64,000 bases of DNA from Nitrospirales bacterium. Its GTDB lineage: Bacteria > Nitrospirota > Nitrospiria > Nitrospirales > UBA8639. The stretch spans positions 62,001-126,000 of the forward strand of contig JAHRAQ010000013.1 in the NCBI GenBank assembly GCA_020027205.1, written 5' to 3'. The notes under the pieces were generated by a model. The model searched no databases and was not told the DNA's origin. It saw only the letters and a program-made list of their open reading frames with translations. Numbering within the stretch: the first letter of the stretch is position 1; every line of letters starts with the position of its first letter. Shown in pieces: positions 1 to 9,081 of the stretch. Made by a program: the position numbers and the translations under genes.

Positions 1-76
1 CCGCAACACGGCGCGGGCACCCCGCCGAGTTCCGCCCGCACGGTGCCCATCGGCTTCATCGGCGCATGAGTCGAAC

Positions 77-931
77 GTGACCACCATCGGCATCGTCACC
101 AAGCCCCGGTTTCCCCGCACGGACGCCCTTCTCGGCGAGTTGCTCGACTGGCTCCGCCGGAAACAGAAAACCGCGCTCCTCGGATCCTCATCCGTGGACA
201 ACAATCGCGACGACCGACAAGGCGGCGACGCGCGCATCGCCGCCGAGGCCGACCTCGTGCTCGTACTCGGCGGCGACGGGACCATGTTGCGGGCCGCGCG
301 ACTCGTCGAAGAACGCTCCGTGCCGATTCTGGGCATCAATCTGGGAGGCTTGGGGTTTTTGACGGAAAGCACGGTGGACGGCATGTACGAATCCCTGGAC
401 AAAGTCTTTGCGCAAAACTTCCACGTGGATCACCGCCTGCGCCTTCAGGCCCATATCCGCCACCGCGACGGACAGCAACGGCGGGACACGGCCCTGAACG
501 ACGTGGTGATCGGCAAAGGAGACTTGGGCCGGATGATCGGCACCAGGATTCACGTGGACGGGAAATTCGTGACGAACCTCCGGGGCGACGGGTTGATCAT
601 CGCCTCGCCCACCGGCTCCACCGGCTACTCCATGGCCGCCGGCGGCCCGATTCTGGATCCGCGACTGGACACCACCCTCGTCATGACGCCGATCAGCCCC
701 CACACCTTCACCCACCGGCCTCTCCTGGTCCCCGGCCATCTCGCTCTTGAGATTCAGGTCACCAGCGATGAGGGGGGCACCGTGACGCTCGACGGCCAGA
801 CCGGGATTCCCGCCGGGCGTGACGAGGTGGTCACCATCAGCGCCTCGCCCCACAGAACCTGCCTTGTCCGGTTCCCCGACCGGACGTACTATGATGTCTT
901 GCGTACGAAACTCAAATGGGGGGACGTCTGA
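77..931 (+). CDS. nadK: NAD kinase
   Basis: Phosphorylates NAD to NADP in the cytoplasm, using ATP or polyphosphate. The 284-residue length is normal for the family. The catalytic GGDGT motif lies at residues 65-69 (Asp67), and the C-terminal half has the conserved SPTGSTGY nucleotide-binding loop. The usual NE dipeptide after the central domain reads ND here (NDVVI), a conservative change. The start is a GTG without a good Shine-Dalgarno. Reading frame 1 is open from base 1 to a TGA at 67-69, so the gene may follow an upstream gene whose body lies outside the window; those 22 codons are too few to identify. Confidence 0.96.
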   Translation: MTTIGIVTKPRFPRTDALLGELLDWLRRKQKTALLGSSSVDNNRDDRQGGDARIAAEADLVLVLGGDGTMLRAARLVEERSVPILGINLGGLGFLTESTVDGMYESLDKVFAQNFHVDHRLRLQAHIRHRDGQQRRDTALNDVVIGKGDLGRMIGTRIHVDGKFVTNLRGDGLIIASPTGSTGYSMAAGGPILDPRLDTTLVMTPISPHTFTHRPLLVPGHLALEIQVTSDEGGTVTLDGQTGIPAGRDEVVTISASPHRTCLVRFPDRTYYDVLRTKLKWGDV

Positions 932-993
932 CGGCCTCCGCGCACGACGGCGGCGCCCCGTCGATCACGAAACACGGCCGCGGCCCGGCCGCC

Positions 994-1362
994 TCACGGC
1001 CGGCATTCGGGACATTCGCTCCGTTCCCGCGCGGCCCGAAACTCCTCGGAGGTCAGGGGAAAGAGTTGATTGCACATCGAGCAGCGGCGAATTTCAAAAA
1101 ACGCTTCCCCGTCTTCATGAATCTCGCACGGCAACAGCAGATCCTGCGGATCATAGCCCAGGGTTTTGTCGTCGGGAAACTTCACGACCGCCAGGCGCAC
1201 GTTGAAATGCTGAAAGACGCCCTCTTTGCCCTGTTGATCATCCCCGTGCCCCACCGCGCACACGGGTTGACCGGGACGGCGGGCGCGAAGGTCCTTTAAG
1301 GCGCGTTGGGAATCCGTCGCGACGGCAAACTGCGTCGCGCCGGGAGCGTCGGAAGTCGACAT
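994..1362 (-). CDS. Zinc-ribbon-type hypothetical protein
   Basis: A 122-residue soluble protein I do not recognise. The C-terminal third has paired cysteines (RCSMC near residue 94 and CPEC near residue 118) spaced like a zinc ribbon, plus another Cys in LLLPCEIH. No membrane segment or signal peptide is visible. It converges on nadK and diverges from the ArsC-like gene. The ATG at 1362 has no obvious Shine-Dalgarno, so the start is uncertain. Zinc binding is inferred from cysteine spacing only. It could be a small conserved protein of the lineage. Confidence 0.6.
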   Translation of the reverse strand: MSTSDAPGATQFAVATDSQRALKDLRARRPGQPVCAVGHGDDQQGKEGVFQHFNVRLAVVKFPDDKTLGYDPQDLLLPCEIHEDGEAFFEIRRCSMCNQLFPLTSEEFRAARERSECPECRP

Positions 1363-1482
1363 GGTCGTCGCGGTGCGGTCTCGAACGGAATGTCCGGGAC
1401 GAGGGCTACCCCCGTTCCGCTTCTAACATGCACTCACCCGCGCGTCAAGCGATGCCGCGCTTTGTTGGAAAGGAACCGCCGC

Positions 1483-1839
1483 ATGACACCAATGATCATC
1501 TATCAAAAGCCCGCGTGTTCAACGTGCCGCGCCGTCGTCCAACTCGTGAAAGCCGGCGGCCACCCCTTTACGGCCGTCAACTACTATGAACAGCCGTTGT
1601 CCAAAACCAGACTCAAAGAGTTGTTGAAAAAAGGCGGACTCAACGCCAAAGACGTGTTGCGCACCAAAGACGACCGGTATAAAACGCTGGGCCTCGCCAC
1701 CGCCGACAAGTCCGACGACGAATTAATCGACCTGATGATCCAACACCCCGACCTCCTCCAACGCCCCCTGGTCGAAAAAGGCGACACCGTCATCCTGGCC
1801 CGCCCGCCGGAAACGGTGAACCGGCTTCTGAATTCGTAA
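1483..1839 (+). CDS. ArsC/Spx-family thioredoxin-fold protein
   Basis: A 118-residue protein of the ArsC/Spx/YffB family. The N-terminal strand is followed by CSTCR (Cys12, Cys15, Arg16), a CXXC-type active site, and the family's LKELLKK and RPLVEKG elements are present. The start is set at ATG 1483 because GGAAAGGA lies 9 bases upstream; the frame is open further upstream without a ribosome site. There is no arsenic gene nearby (no arsR, arsB or acr3), so a glutaredoxin-like or regulatory role is at least as likely as arsenate reduction. Family membership is clear but the exact function is not. Confidence 0.85.
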   Translation: MTPMIIYQKPACSTCRAVVQLVKAGGHPFTAVNYYEQPLSKTRLKELLKKGGLNAKDVLRTKDDRYKTLGLATADKSDDELIDLMIQHPDLLQRPLVEKGDTVILARPPETVNRLLNS

Positions 1840-1855
1840 GCGGGACAAACCGCCC

Positions 1856-2476
1856 CTACTGCCGGCGCTCGTCCGTGCCGTGGGCTTCTGTCCGCGGGAT
1901 GCCGGAATCCGCCCGGAGGAACCGGTAAGCTTCAATCACGCGGCGCAGGGCGGGTTCCGCGCTCCGGTCGCCGTTGTTAATGTCGGGGTGAAGTGTCTTG
2001 GCCCGCCGGCGAAACGCGCGTGTCACCGCGGCCATGGAACTGCCAACTTGCAGGCCCAGCGCCTTGTACGCTTCCTCGTGGGAGTCGATTTCTCCGTAAG
2101 ACGACGCGGGGTCGCCCCCGCCGCCGGCGGCGCGTTGAAAAAACGCAAACAGGTTGATCCTGCGCCGGCGGCGTTTGGGGCGTTGGTAGATTTCGCTGTT
2201 GAACTCTTCAAGGCGGTCTTCGATAAATTCGAGGCGGGCTTCCAGGCGTTGGGCATGAACGCGTTCCCGAACCTCGAGCAATTCCGTTTCAATCAGCGTG
2301 ACCATCCGGTCAATTTCCTCCAGACCGTGTTCCACCTTGATGTAATTTTCGGACGAGGCCAGCAGCATCCGGTCGATGGCGCAATCCAGACTGCGTTCGC
2401 AGTTGGCCCGCAGTTCGATAATCCTGCGCCGCATATTCGAGCAATACCGCGACCTGGCCCGTTCATCAAACGGCAT
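1856..2476 (-). CDS. J-domain protein with N-terminal coiled coil
   Basis: A 206-residue protein. The first 110 residues are highly charged and helical, likely a coiled coil. A basic stretch of arginines (PKRRRRRINLF) follows, and a C-terminal J domain carries the canonical HPD tripeptide at residues 163-165, so it should be able to stimulate an Hsp70 ATPase. Its position at the C-terminus, without a G/F region or zinc fingers, makes it a class C (type III) J protein. The start at 2476 is chosen because GGAGGAA sits 8 bases upstream. A TACAAT hexamer at 2497-2502 on this strand may be a -10 box, but its -35 is poor. Confidence 0.8.
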   Translation of the reverse strand: MPFDERARSRYCSNMRRRIIELRANCERSLDCAIDRMLLASSENYIKVEHGLEEIDRMVTLIETELLEVRERVHAQRLEARLEFIEDRLEEFNSEIYQRPKRRRRRINLFAFFQRAAGGGGDPASSYGEIDSHEEAYKALGLQVGSSMAAVTRAFRRRAKTLHPDINNGDRSAEPALRRVIEAYRFLRADSGIPRTEAHGTDERRQ

Positions 2477-2646
2477 ACCTGTTCCTCCGGGGCCGGATTG
2501 TAGCACAACGGCAACGCTTGTATTTTTCGCCCCATGCTGCGTTGGACGACTCGCGTGCTCGGTCGACGTGCAGGAAGCACGCCTTCCTCACCCGCTCCCC
2601 GCCCGCCTTGCCTGGAACGAAAAATCCTGCGCGGGCACTGCCACGA

Positions 2647-2675
2647 TTGCCCGCCGGAGTTCGACAGGGTACAAT
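2647..2675 (+). promoter_or_regulatory. Sigma70-like promoter of the cytochrome c gene
   Basis: TTGCCC (2647-2652), a 17-bp spacer and TACAAT (2670-2675) form a good sigma70-type promoter. Predicted transcription start is near 2682, giving a leader of about 58 bases before the GTG at 2740. Confidence 0.65.
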
Positions 2676-2680
2676 TGCCG

Positions 2681-2707
2681 CATCCGTCACATTCGTCATG
2701 ACGGATG
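2681..2707 (+). repeat. Inverted repeat in the cytochrome c leader
   Basis: Perfect 9-bp inverted repeat: CATCCGTCA at 2681-2689 and TGACGGATG at 2699-2707, with a 9-base loop. It lies at the predicted transcription start, so it could be a 5' mRNA hairpin or a binding site for a dimeric regulator. Confidence 0.5.
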
Positions 2708-2739
2708 GTGTCATGTATCAGAGAAGGAGGAGCGTGACC

Positions 2740-3237
2740 GTGAAAAGATGTGTCATTTGTGCCGCCATGAGCATCGCGCTGTTTGGGAGTGTTCAGGGAA
2801 TCGCCTGGAGCGTGAATCCGACCGGGTATGGTCAGGCGGGCGGAGAATACGACATCCGCATCCCCCGCGTACCGTCCGGTGAACTGTCCAAGGCCAAAAA
2901 AGTGAAGCCCCCGTTCGCCGCCACCCCGGACGTGCTGGCCGAAGGCAAAGATATCTTCCTGGGCGTGGGAGGATGCGTCAGTTGCCATGGCCCTGAAGGC
3001 CGGGGCGACGGCGCCGCCGCGAGCAATCTCCCGATTCAACCCCGCAACTTCACGAATCCCAAATTTCATACCTTGCGCACGCCGGGAGAACTGATGTGGA
3101 TCCTGAAAAACGGCAGCATGGGCCAGTCCGGGCGCGTCCCGGGCACCGGCATGTTGCCCGTGGTCCAACCCAAAGGATTCATCACGGAAGCGCAGGGCTG
3201 GAAGGCGCTGCTTTACGAATTGAGTTTGGGACAATAG
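2740..3237 (+). CDS. Exported mono-haem cytochrome c
   Basis: A 165-residue c-type cytochrome. An N-terminal signal sequence (about residues 1-24; it contains two cysteines) precedes the mature domain. The single haem site CVSCH is at residues 79-83, followed by GPEGRGDG as in class I cytochromes. Candidate axial methionines are in NGSMGQ and GTGMLP. The start is the GTG at 2740, placed 9 bases after AAGGAGG; a GTG at 2734 and an ATG at 2713 are less well spaced. A likely role is periplasmic electron transfer to a terminal oxidase or other reductase. No partner enzyme lies nearby. Confidence 0.88.
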   Translation: MKRCVICAAMSIALFGSVQGIAWSVNPTGYGQAGGEYDIRIPRVPSGELSKAKKVKPPFAATPDVLAEGKDIFLGVGGCVSCHGPEGRGDGAAASNLPIQPRNFTNPKFHTLRTPGELMWILKNGSMGQSGRVPGTGMLPVVQPKGFITEAQGWKALLYELSLGQ

Positions 3238-3238
3238 A

Positions 3239-3268
3239 GGGCGGCGGCGCCGCGCCGCCGCCCTTTAT
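3239..3268 (+). terminator. Hairpin terminator after cytochrome c gene
   Basis: A perfect GC-only inverted repeat (GGGCGGCGGCG / CGCCGCCGCCC, 3239-3263) starts one base after the stop codon and is followed by TTTAT. The T-tract is short, but the position and stem strength suggest an intrinsic terminator. Confidence 0.6.
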
Positions 3269-3342
3269 CGGGAACGGGCGCGCCGACACCGGAACGGGTC
3301 ATTCCCGACGGCCCATGCGGGGACGGCGGGACGTTCGCTTCG

Positions 3343-3371
3343 TTGACATCCCCCGAACGCGGGATTAAACT
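3343..3371 (+). promoter_or_regulatory. Promoter of dnaE
   Basis: TTGACA (3343-3348), 17-bp spacer, TAAACT (3366-3371). The predicted start site near 3378 is only about three bases before the GTG at 3381. The mRNA would then be nearly leaderless if that start is used. Confidence 0.55.
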
Positions 3372-3380
3372 CCGCGCAAC

Positions 3381-6300
3381 GTGAACTCCTCACGTGGGCG
3401 GGCATGGTCATCATCCCCCCTCACCCAAGGACGCGCCGCCTTGTCTACGCCGTTCGTTCACCTGCATCTGCACACGCAATACAGCCTGCTGGACGGCGCA
3501 AATCAACTGGACCCGCTGCTCACCCAGGTCCGGGAATTCGGCCAGCCCGCCGTCGCCATGACCGACCATGGCAACCTCTTCGGCGCCGTCGACTTCTATG
3601 AAAAGGCCAACGCCCATGGCGTCAAGCCCATCATCGGCTGCGAAGCCTACCTCGCGCCCGGCAGTCGGCACGAACGCAAAAGTCAGACGCACGATGACGC
3701 GCACGATGACGCGCGCAAGGGCTATTATCACCTGATTCTCCTCGCCACCAATCTCACCGGCTACCGGAATCTCATCAAACTGTCCAGCAAGGCGTACCTC
3801 GAAGGGTTTTACTACAAACCCAGAATGGACAAAGAACTGTTGCAGGAACACCACGAGGGCCTCATCGCGTTGTCGGGATGTTTGAGCGGCGAAGTGCCCC
3901 ACCTCATCGGCAAGCGGGACATGGACAAGGCCACGCGCACGGCCGGGGAATACCGCGAGATTTTCGGGAAAGACCATTACTATCTCGAAGTCCAGGCCAA
4001 CGGGCTGGAGCACCAGATTATCGCCAACCGGGGCCTCGTGGAGATTCACAAAAAACTCGGCATCCCCCTGGCCGGGACGAACGATTGCCACTACCTGAAA
4101 AAAGAAGACGCGCGCCCGCACGAAATCATGTTGTGCATGCAAACGGGCACGACGCTCAACGACACCAAGCGCATGAAGTTCGACGCCGACCAATTCTACG
4201 TCAAATCGACGGAAGAAATGGTCGCGGAGTTTGCCGAACTGCCGGACGCCGTCCTGAACACCAACCGCATCGCCGAACAATGCCGCGTGGACCTGGATTT
4301 CGGCACGAGATATCTCCCTCACTACCAGGTGCCGGACGGCTGGACGCATGAAACCTACCTGGAAAAACTGGCGCGGGAGGGCCTGGCGGCACGCCTGCAA
4401 TCCCGGCCTTCCCATATCGCGAGCGACGTGTACGAGATGCGTCTGCGCGAAGAACTGGCCGTCCTGACGCACATGGGCTATGCCGGTTACTTCCTAGTGG
4501 TGTGGGACATCATTCAATTTGCCAGGTCGCGCGGCATCCCGGTGGGTCCGGGGCGGGGGTCGGCGGCCGGCAGTCTCATCGCTTATGCCCTGTCCATCAC
4601 CGAGGTGGATCCGCTCGTCTACGCCCTGCTCTTTGAACGCTTCCTCAACCCGGAACGCGTGTCCATGCCGGATATCGACATGGACTTCTGCATGGACCGC
4701 CGCCCCGAAGTGATCAACTACGTGATCGAGAAATACGGCAAAGAGTACACATGCCAGATCATCACGTTCGGTACATTGGCCGCAAGGGCCGCCATCAAAG
4801 ACGTGGGCCGCGTGATGGACATTCCCTACGCCGAAGTGGACCGGGTCACCAAACTCGTGCCCTCGCAACTGAACATCACCCTGAAGGAAGCCCTGGCCCA
4901 AGAGCCTCGACTGCGGGAACTGGTGAACGGCGACGCGCGGATGAAGGAACTGATGACGACGGCCCAGGCCCTGGAAGGTCTGGCGCGTCACGCCTCCACC
5001 CATGCGGCGGGGATGGTGATTTCGAATCAACCCCTGACGGACCTGGTGCCGCTGTATAAAACATCCAAAGACGAAATCGTCACGCAATACTCGATGACGG
5101 ACGTCGAAAAAGTGGGGCTGGTAAAATTTGATTTTCTCGGGCTGAAAACCCTCACCATGATTCATCAGGCCGTGAACATCGTGAACCAGGGACGGGCGCC
5201 CGACGCGCGCCTCGATATCGAACGGATTCCGCTGGACGACCCGAACACCTACGCGCTGCTGGCCTCCGGCAAAACCACCGGCATCTTTCAACTGGAAAGT
5301 TCGGGCATGCGCAACATGCTGGTTCGGATTAAACCCGTGTGCTTTGAAGATCTCATTGCAATCCTTGCTCTCTACCGTCCCGGCCCGCTGGAAAGCGGGA
5401 TGGTGGACGACTTTATTCAACGCCGGCGCGATCCCTCAAAAATTGTCTACACCCCCCCGGCACTGGAATCCATTCTCAAAGAAACCCACGGCGTCATCGT
5501 GTATCAGGAACAGGTCATGGCCATCGCCAACCGCATGGCCGGGTTCAGTCTGGGCCAGGCCGATGTGCTCCGGCGGGCCATGGGGAAAAAAAACCACGAC
5601 GAGATGGCCCGGCAAAAAGCCCGATTCCTCGAGGGCGCCAACGCCAACGGCTTCACGGAACATCTCGCGGAAAAAATCTTCGACCAAATGGCCTACTTTG
5701 CCGGGTATGGATTCAACAAATCCCATTCGGCGGCCTATGCCATGGTCACGTTCCAGACGGCGTATCTGAAAGCGCGTCATCCCCACGCCTTCATGGCCGC
5801 CCTGCTCACCATGGAAATGGGCAACACGGACAAGATCGTGGGCTATTTTACCGAATGCCGGGACCTCGGCATTCCCATCCTTCCGCCGGACGTGAATGAA
5901 AGCCAGAAAAACTTTACCACGGCGGGAGGCGCCATTCGCTTTGGGTTGGCGGCAATCAAAAACGTCGGGGGCGGCGCGGTGGAATCCATTATTGAAAACC
6001 GGGAACACGGCGGCCCGTTCTCGTCGTTTTTGGATTTTTGCTGCCGCAACGATTTGCGCAAACTCAACAAGCGCATGTTGGAAGGATTTATCAGCGTGGG
6101 CGCATTTGATTCCACCGGCGCCAAACGGGCGCAATTGATGGCCGTGCTGGACGGCACGCTGGACGCGGCCGGCGCCATACAGCAGGAGCGCGCCCTCGGA
6201 CAGACTTCCCTGTTCGATGCGGCGGACGGCCGGGACCCCGCCTCGTCCGAGGACCGGCCCGTGCCGGCGCGCGCGCTCCCGCAGATTGACGAATGGCCCC

Positions 6301-6935
6301 AATCCCGCATGCTCCAGTTGGAACGGGAACTGACCGGGTTCTATATCACCGCCCATCCGCTCACCCAGCACGCCGAGGCCATGCGCCTGCTGGCGACCCA
6401 TACCACGTCCGCCGTGCGCGAGGTTCCGGACGGCAAAACGGTCAAAGTGTGCGGCGTGGTCGGCCACCTCAAGGTCACCACCACAAAAAAAGGCCAGCGC
6501 ATGGCCTACGTCACCCTGGAAGATCTTCAGGGCCTGGTGGACGTCATCGTGTTTCCGACGTTATTTCAAACCTGTGAGCCGTTCGTGGGCGCCGACGCCG
6601 TCATCCATGTGACGGGCACCGTGGATCAGAAGGACACGGGCGCTCACATGATCAGGGCCGCCAAAATCGAGCCTCTGCAGGACATGCAAACCAAAACGGT
6701 GAAACGGGTCACCGTGCGCATCGCGGAAACGGCGGACACCGTGAGCCATCTGCCCAAACTGCGGGAAGTGTTGCGCCGCCACCCGGGGCCGACTCCGATC
6801 GCGTTTCAATTTCATCTCGATTCGCAGGTGCGGGCCGAAAGCGCTCCCCTGCCGAATGTCACAGTCCTGCCCAGTTCGAATCTGGTCTATGACGTGGAAC
6901 AGATTCTGGGGAAAGAGGCGGTCACGTTTCAGTGA
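3381..6935 (+). CDS. dnaE: DNA polymerase III alpha subunit
   Basis: Catalytic subunit of the replicative polymerase, 1184 residues, close to the E. coli DnaE size. Visible parts in order are an N-terminal PHP domain (FVHLHLHTQYSLLDG); the palm with catalytic aspartates in PDIDMDF (Asp431, Asp433) and KFDFLGL (Asp584); the conserved VYQEQVM and NKSHSAAYA fingers motifs; and a C-terminal OB fold. A short duplication in the PHP domain encodes HDDAHDDA. Start is uncertain: the GTG at 3381 lacks a Shine-Dalgarno, and a TTG at 3441, just before the PHP domain, is an alternative. It lies 24 bp upstream of accA, a pairing seen in many bacteria. Confidence 0.97.
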   Translation: MNSSRGRAWSSSPLTQGRAALSTPFVHLHLHTQYSLLDGANQLDPLLTQVREFGQPAVAMTDHGNLFGAVDFYEKANAHGVKPIIGCEAYLAPGSRHERKSQTHDDAHDDARKGYYHLILLATNLTGYRNLIKLSSKAYLEGFYYKPRMDKELLQEHHEGLIALSGCLSGEVPHLIGKRDMDKATRTAGEYREIFGKDHYYLEVQANGLEHQIIANRGLVEIHKKLGIPLAGTNDCHYLKKEDARPHEIMLCMQTGTTLNDTKRMKFDADQFYVKSTEEMVAEFAELPDAVLNTNRIAEQCRVDLDFGTRYLPHYQVPDGWTHETYLEKLAREGLAARLQSRPSHIASDVYEMRLREELAVLTHMGYAGYFLVVWDIIQFARSRGIPVGPGRGSAAGSLIAYALSITEVDPLVYALLFERFLNPERVSMPDIDMDFCMDRRPEVINYVIEKYGKEYTCQIITFGTLAARAAIKDVGRVMDIPYAEVDRVTKLVPSQLNITLKEALAQEPRLRELVNGDARMKELMTTAQALEGLARHASTHAAGMVISNQPLTDLVPLYKTSKDEIVTQYSMTDVEKVGLVKFDFLGLKTLTMIHQAVNIVNQGRAPDARLDIERIPLDDPNTYALLASGKTTGIFQLESSGMRNMLVRIKPVCFEDLIAILALYRPGPLESGMVDDFIQRRRDPSKIVYTPPALESILKETHGVIVYQEQVMAIANRMAGFSLGQADVLRRAMGKKNHDEMARQKARFLEGANANGFTEHLAEKIFDQMAYFAGYGFNKSHSAAYAMVTFQTAYLKARHPHAFMAALLTMEMGNTDKIVGYFTECRDLGIPILPPDVNESQKNFTTAGGAIRFGLAAIKNVGGGAVESIIENREHGGPFSSFLDFCCRNDLRKLNKRMLEGFISVGAFDSTGAKRAQLMAVLDGTLDAAGAIQQERALGQTSLFDAADGRDPASSEDRPVPARALPQIDEWPQSRMLQLERELTGFYITAHPLTQHAEAMRLLATHTTSAVREVPDGKTVKVCGVVGHLKVTTTKKGQRMAYVTLEDLQGLVDVIVFPTLFQTCEPFVGADAVIHVTGTVDQKDTGAHMIRAAKIEPLQDMQTKTVKRVTVRIAETADTVSHLPKLREVLRRHPGPTPIAFQFHLDSQVRAESAPLPNVTVLPSSNLVYDVEQILGKEAVTFQ

Positions 6936-6959
6936 CGTGCGCGAAGGAAGATTTCCGTC

Positions 6960-7913
6960 ATGCGTGATTTTCTGGAATTTGAAAAGCCGCTGAAGGATCT
7001 CGAGGAGCGCATCGAAAAACTCCTGAAGTCGAGTTCGGAGAAACAATCCGTTCCGCGCCTGATCCGTCTTCTCCAAACGCGGTTGGCCAGGCAGGAGCAG
7101 GCCATTTTCGGAAACCTGACCCCCTGGCAACGCACGCAAATCGCCCGCCATCCCCAGCGCCCCTCGGTACTGCACTATCTGGAACACCTGTGCCGGGACT
7201 TTGTGGAATTGCACGGCGACCGCACCTTCGGCGACGACAAAGCCATTGTCGGCGGCTTTGCGACGTTTCGGGATCGATCCATTTGCGTCATCGGTCACGA
7301 AAAAGGATGCAACGTCAAGGATCGGGTCGCGCGCAATTTCGGCATGCCCAACCCCGAAGGCTACCGCAAAGCCCTGCGGCTGATGCGGTTGGCCGAAAAA
7401 TTCAAACGCCCGATTGTCACATTCATCAACACGCCCGGCGCCTATCCCGGCGTCGGCGCCGAAGAGCGGGGGCAGGCCAGGGCCATTGCCAACAACCTGT
7501 TTGTGATGTCCCGGCTGACGGTGCCCATTGTCGCCGTCATCACCGGAGAAGGCGGGAGCGGCGGGGCGCTGGCGTTAGGCGTGGCCGACCGGATTGTGAT
7601 GCTGGAACATTCGATCTACTCGGTCATTTCCCCGGAAGGCTGCGCGGCAATCCTGTGGGCCGACGCGGCCAAAACACAGGACGCCGCCGCCGCCCTCAAA
7701 ATGACCGGCGCGGAACTTCAGAAAGCGGGCCTGGCCGACGACGTGATTCCCGAACCGCCTGGCGGCGCGCATCGAGACGTCACCGGCACCTGTCACGCCG
7801 TGGCCCACGCCCTGCACGCCCACCTGACCGAATTAACCGGTATGCCCGTCAACGCCCTGCGGGAAGACCGGGACAAAAAATTCCGCCGCATGGCCGCCCT
7901 GGCGGAGGGGTAA
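6960..7913 (+). CDS. accA: Acetyl-CoA carboxylase carboxyltransferase subunit alpha
   Basis: Alpha half of the carboxyltransferase that moves the carboxyl group from carboxybiotin to acetyl-CoA in fatty-acid synthesis; it works with AccD, which is not in this window. The 317-residue length matches the family (E. coli 319). The N-terminal helix-rich region and the crotonase-like core are intact, with GDRTFGDD, the oxyanion-hole glycines (GEGGSGGALA) and YSVISPEGCAAILW. The ATG at 6960 follows AGGAAG. It lies directly behind dnaE and is probably co-transcribed with it. Confidence 0.97.
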   Translation: MRDFLEFEKPLKDLEERIEKLLKSSSEKQSVPRLIRLLQTRLARQEQAIFGNLTPWQRTQIARHPQRPSVLHYLEHLCRDFVELHGDRTFGDDKAIVGGFATFRDRSICVIGHEKGCNVKDRVARNFGMPNPEGYRKALRLMRLAEKFKRPIVTFINTPGAYPGVGAEERGQARAIANNLFVMSRLTVPIVAVITGEGGSGGALALGVADRIVMLEHSIYSVISPEGCAAILWADAAKTQDAAAALKMTGAELQKAGLADDVIPEPPGGAHRDVTGTCHAVAHALHAHLTELTGMPVNALREDRDKKFRRMAALAEG

Positions 7914-7948
7914 GGCTCATGCGTTAGCGAATAAGAGGGAGGCAGGCT

Positions 7949-8209
7949 ATGCCGGAAATATCACGATTCTTCGGCATTATCATCAGAATGTTCTTCGATG
8001 ATCATGACCCCCCGCATCTACATGCGGAATATTCCGGCATGAAAGCCGTCTTCGACTTTAGGGGAAATGTTGTAAGAGGCGAACTCGGCTCGCAAACAGC
8101 GACTAAACTTGTAAGAGAATGGATTGATCTCCATATATTGGAACTTGAAGAAGACTGGAAATTGGCCAGAAACGGTCGGGAACTTCATAAGATCGAACCA
8201 CTGACGTGA
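7949..8209 (+). CDS. DUF4160 domain protein
   Basis: An 86-residue protein matching the DUF4160 pattern: a PEISRFFG start, the [14 protein letters not shown] segment with its conserved His and Asp residues, then a helical C-terminus ([16 protein letters not shown]). A strong GAGGGAGG precedes the ATG at 7949. DUF4160 genes are commonly paired with a DUF2442 gene, as here, with only 10 bases between. Such pairs behave like mobile accessory modules and have been suggested to be toxin-antitoxin-like. That role is not shown by the sequence. Base composition is AT-richer than the neighbours. Confidence 0.85.
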   Translation: MPEISRFFGIIIRMFFDDHDPPHLHAEYSGMKAVFDFRGNVVRGELGSQTATKLVREWIDLHILELEEDWKLARNGRELHKIEPLT

Positions 8210-8219
8210 GGTATTGATT

Positions 8220-8486
8220 ATGTGGAATATGAATGATGTGATTGAGATACGTTATAAAGGTGATTATATTTATCACGTCGTTTTTGATGACGGCACTGCA
8301 GGCGATATTGATTTCGCGGAGTACCTGAACAAGGGGCCTGTGTTTGAGCCGCTCAGGGACCCCGAATTGTTTAAGCAGGCCAACGTAGAAGGCGGCACCA
8401 TCGCCTGGCCAAATGGAGCGGACATTGCCCCGGAAACATTGTATGAAAAACTCCACGCTAACAATGCTACCCAACCGACGGCTTAA
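8220..8486 (+). CDS. DUF2442 domain protein
   Basis: An 88-residue partner of the DUF4160 gene just upstream. It has the DUF2442 hallmarks: an N-terminal strand pair, [29 protein letters not shown] and the closing [19 protein letters not shown]. The start is the ATG at 8220, 8 bases after GTGAGG; a TTG at 8214 is too close to the ribosome site. The two proteins are probably made together from one message. Function is unknown; a type II antitoxin-like role is a suggestion in the field and not a demonstrated activity. Confidence 0.85.
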   Translation: MWNMNDVIEIRYKGDYIYHVVFDDGTAGDIDFAEYLNKGPVFEPLRDPELFKQANVEGGTIAWPNGADIAPETLYEKLHANNATQPTA

Positions 8487-8547
8487 CCAACCGCTTCAAT
8501 GTCAGATTCGTTATGCCCGCTGGCATTATCCAATCTTCACTTTGTTT

Positions 8548-9081
8548 TTATTGAGTTACTTTTCTCAATTCGTCACATATTTTGGATAAATCCCCATTTT
8601 CAGGACGCATCCACTCGTGTGAACACTCCGGCGGATAACATTGAATCCACCATGTATCATTGCCTCTACTCCCTCCATGCTGATGCCCCATATCACTCCA
8701 CACAATATCCGATTTTCGGGTGACCCATGTATGGGCGCTATGTGGTGAAATGCCCAAACAAAACAGCACATCATAATCCTGTTGCCGGATTTGTTGAAAC
8801 ATATAGAAGCCGCCCTCCCACAAAGTGGAGAGTTTGATTTCCATTCTACGGCCATTCACAGTCAGGTCAGAATCCGATCCAGTGCTCCCGGAAACCGAAA
8901 ATCCATTTTGGAGCAGAAATTCCCCCACTATTTCTTCGCCGACTTTCCCCTTGCTACGGGATGGTATACCTCCCTTAATCCACTCAAACGGGCTACCCTC
9001 CCACGCTTGGTGATTCTTCACATAAGTCGAGTGCAGTTTGGCCGCTATCTTTACTAACTGCTTGTATTCTTTGCTGTTCAT
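8548..9081 (-). CDS. Putative type II restriction endonuclease (PD-(D/E)XK)
   Basis: A 177-residue protein located directly behind a DNA methyltransferase gene. A GKVGEEIVGEFLLQNGF helix leads into SDSDLTVNGRRMEIKLS, which fits a PD-(D/E)XK nuclease core (Asp near residue 72, Glu-Ile-Lys near 81-83). This order (G.xGE helix, D, ExK) is typical of restriction endonucleases. Its first 89 bases overlap the methyltransferase's 3' end in another frame. Start: AGGAGG lies 6 bases before the ATG at 9081, while an ATG at 9084 is closer than ideal. The cut site cannot be deduced. Confidence 0.72.
   Translation of the reverse strand: MNSKEYKQLVKIAAKLHSTYVKNHQAWEGSPFEWIKGGIPSRSKGKVGEEIVGEFLLQNGFSVSGSTGSDSDLTVNGRRMEIKLSTLWEGGFYMFQQIRQQDYDVLFCLGISPHSAHTWVTRKSDIVWSDMGHQHGGSRGNDTWWIQCYPPECSHEWMRPENGDLSKICDELRKVTQ

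Noticed and set aside
188..853. Long minus-strand frame opposite nadK
   Set aside because: Antisense shadow of a clearly conserved gene in GC-rich DNA; no ribosome site or family motif.
1483..1839. Arsenate resistance locus
   Set aside because: The protein is ArsC-like but there is no arsR, arsB, acr3 or arsM neighbour, so a resistance role is not supported.
3411..6467. Several long minus-strand frames opposite dnaE
   Set aside because: Compositional shadows; their translations are His/Gly/Val-rich low-information sequence without motifs.
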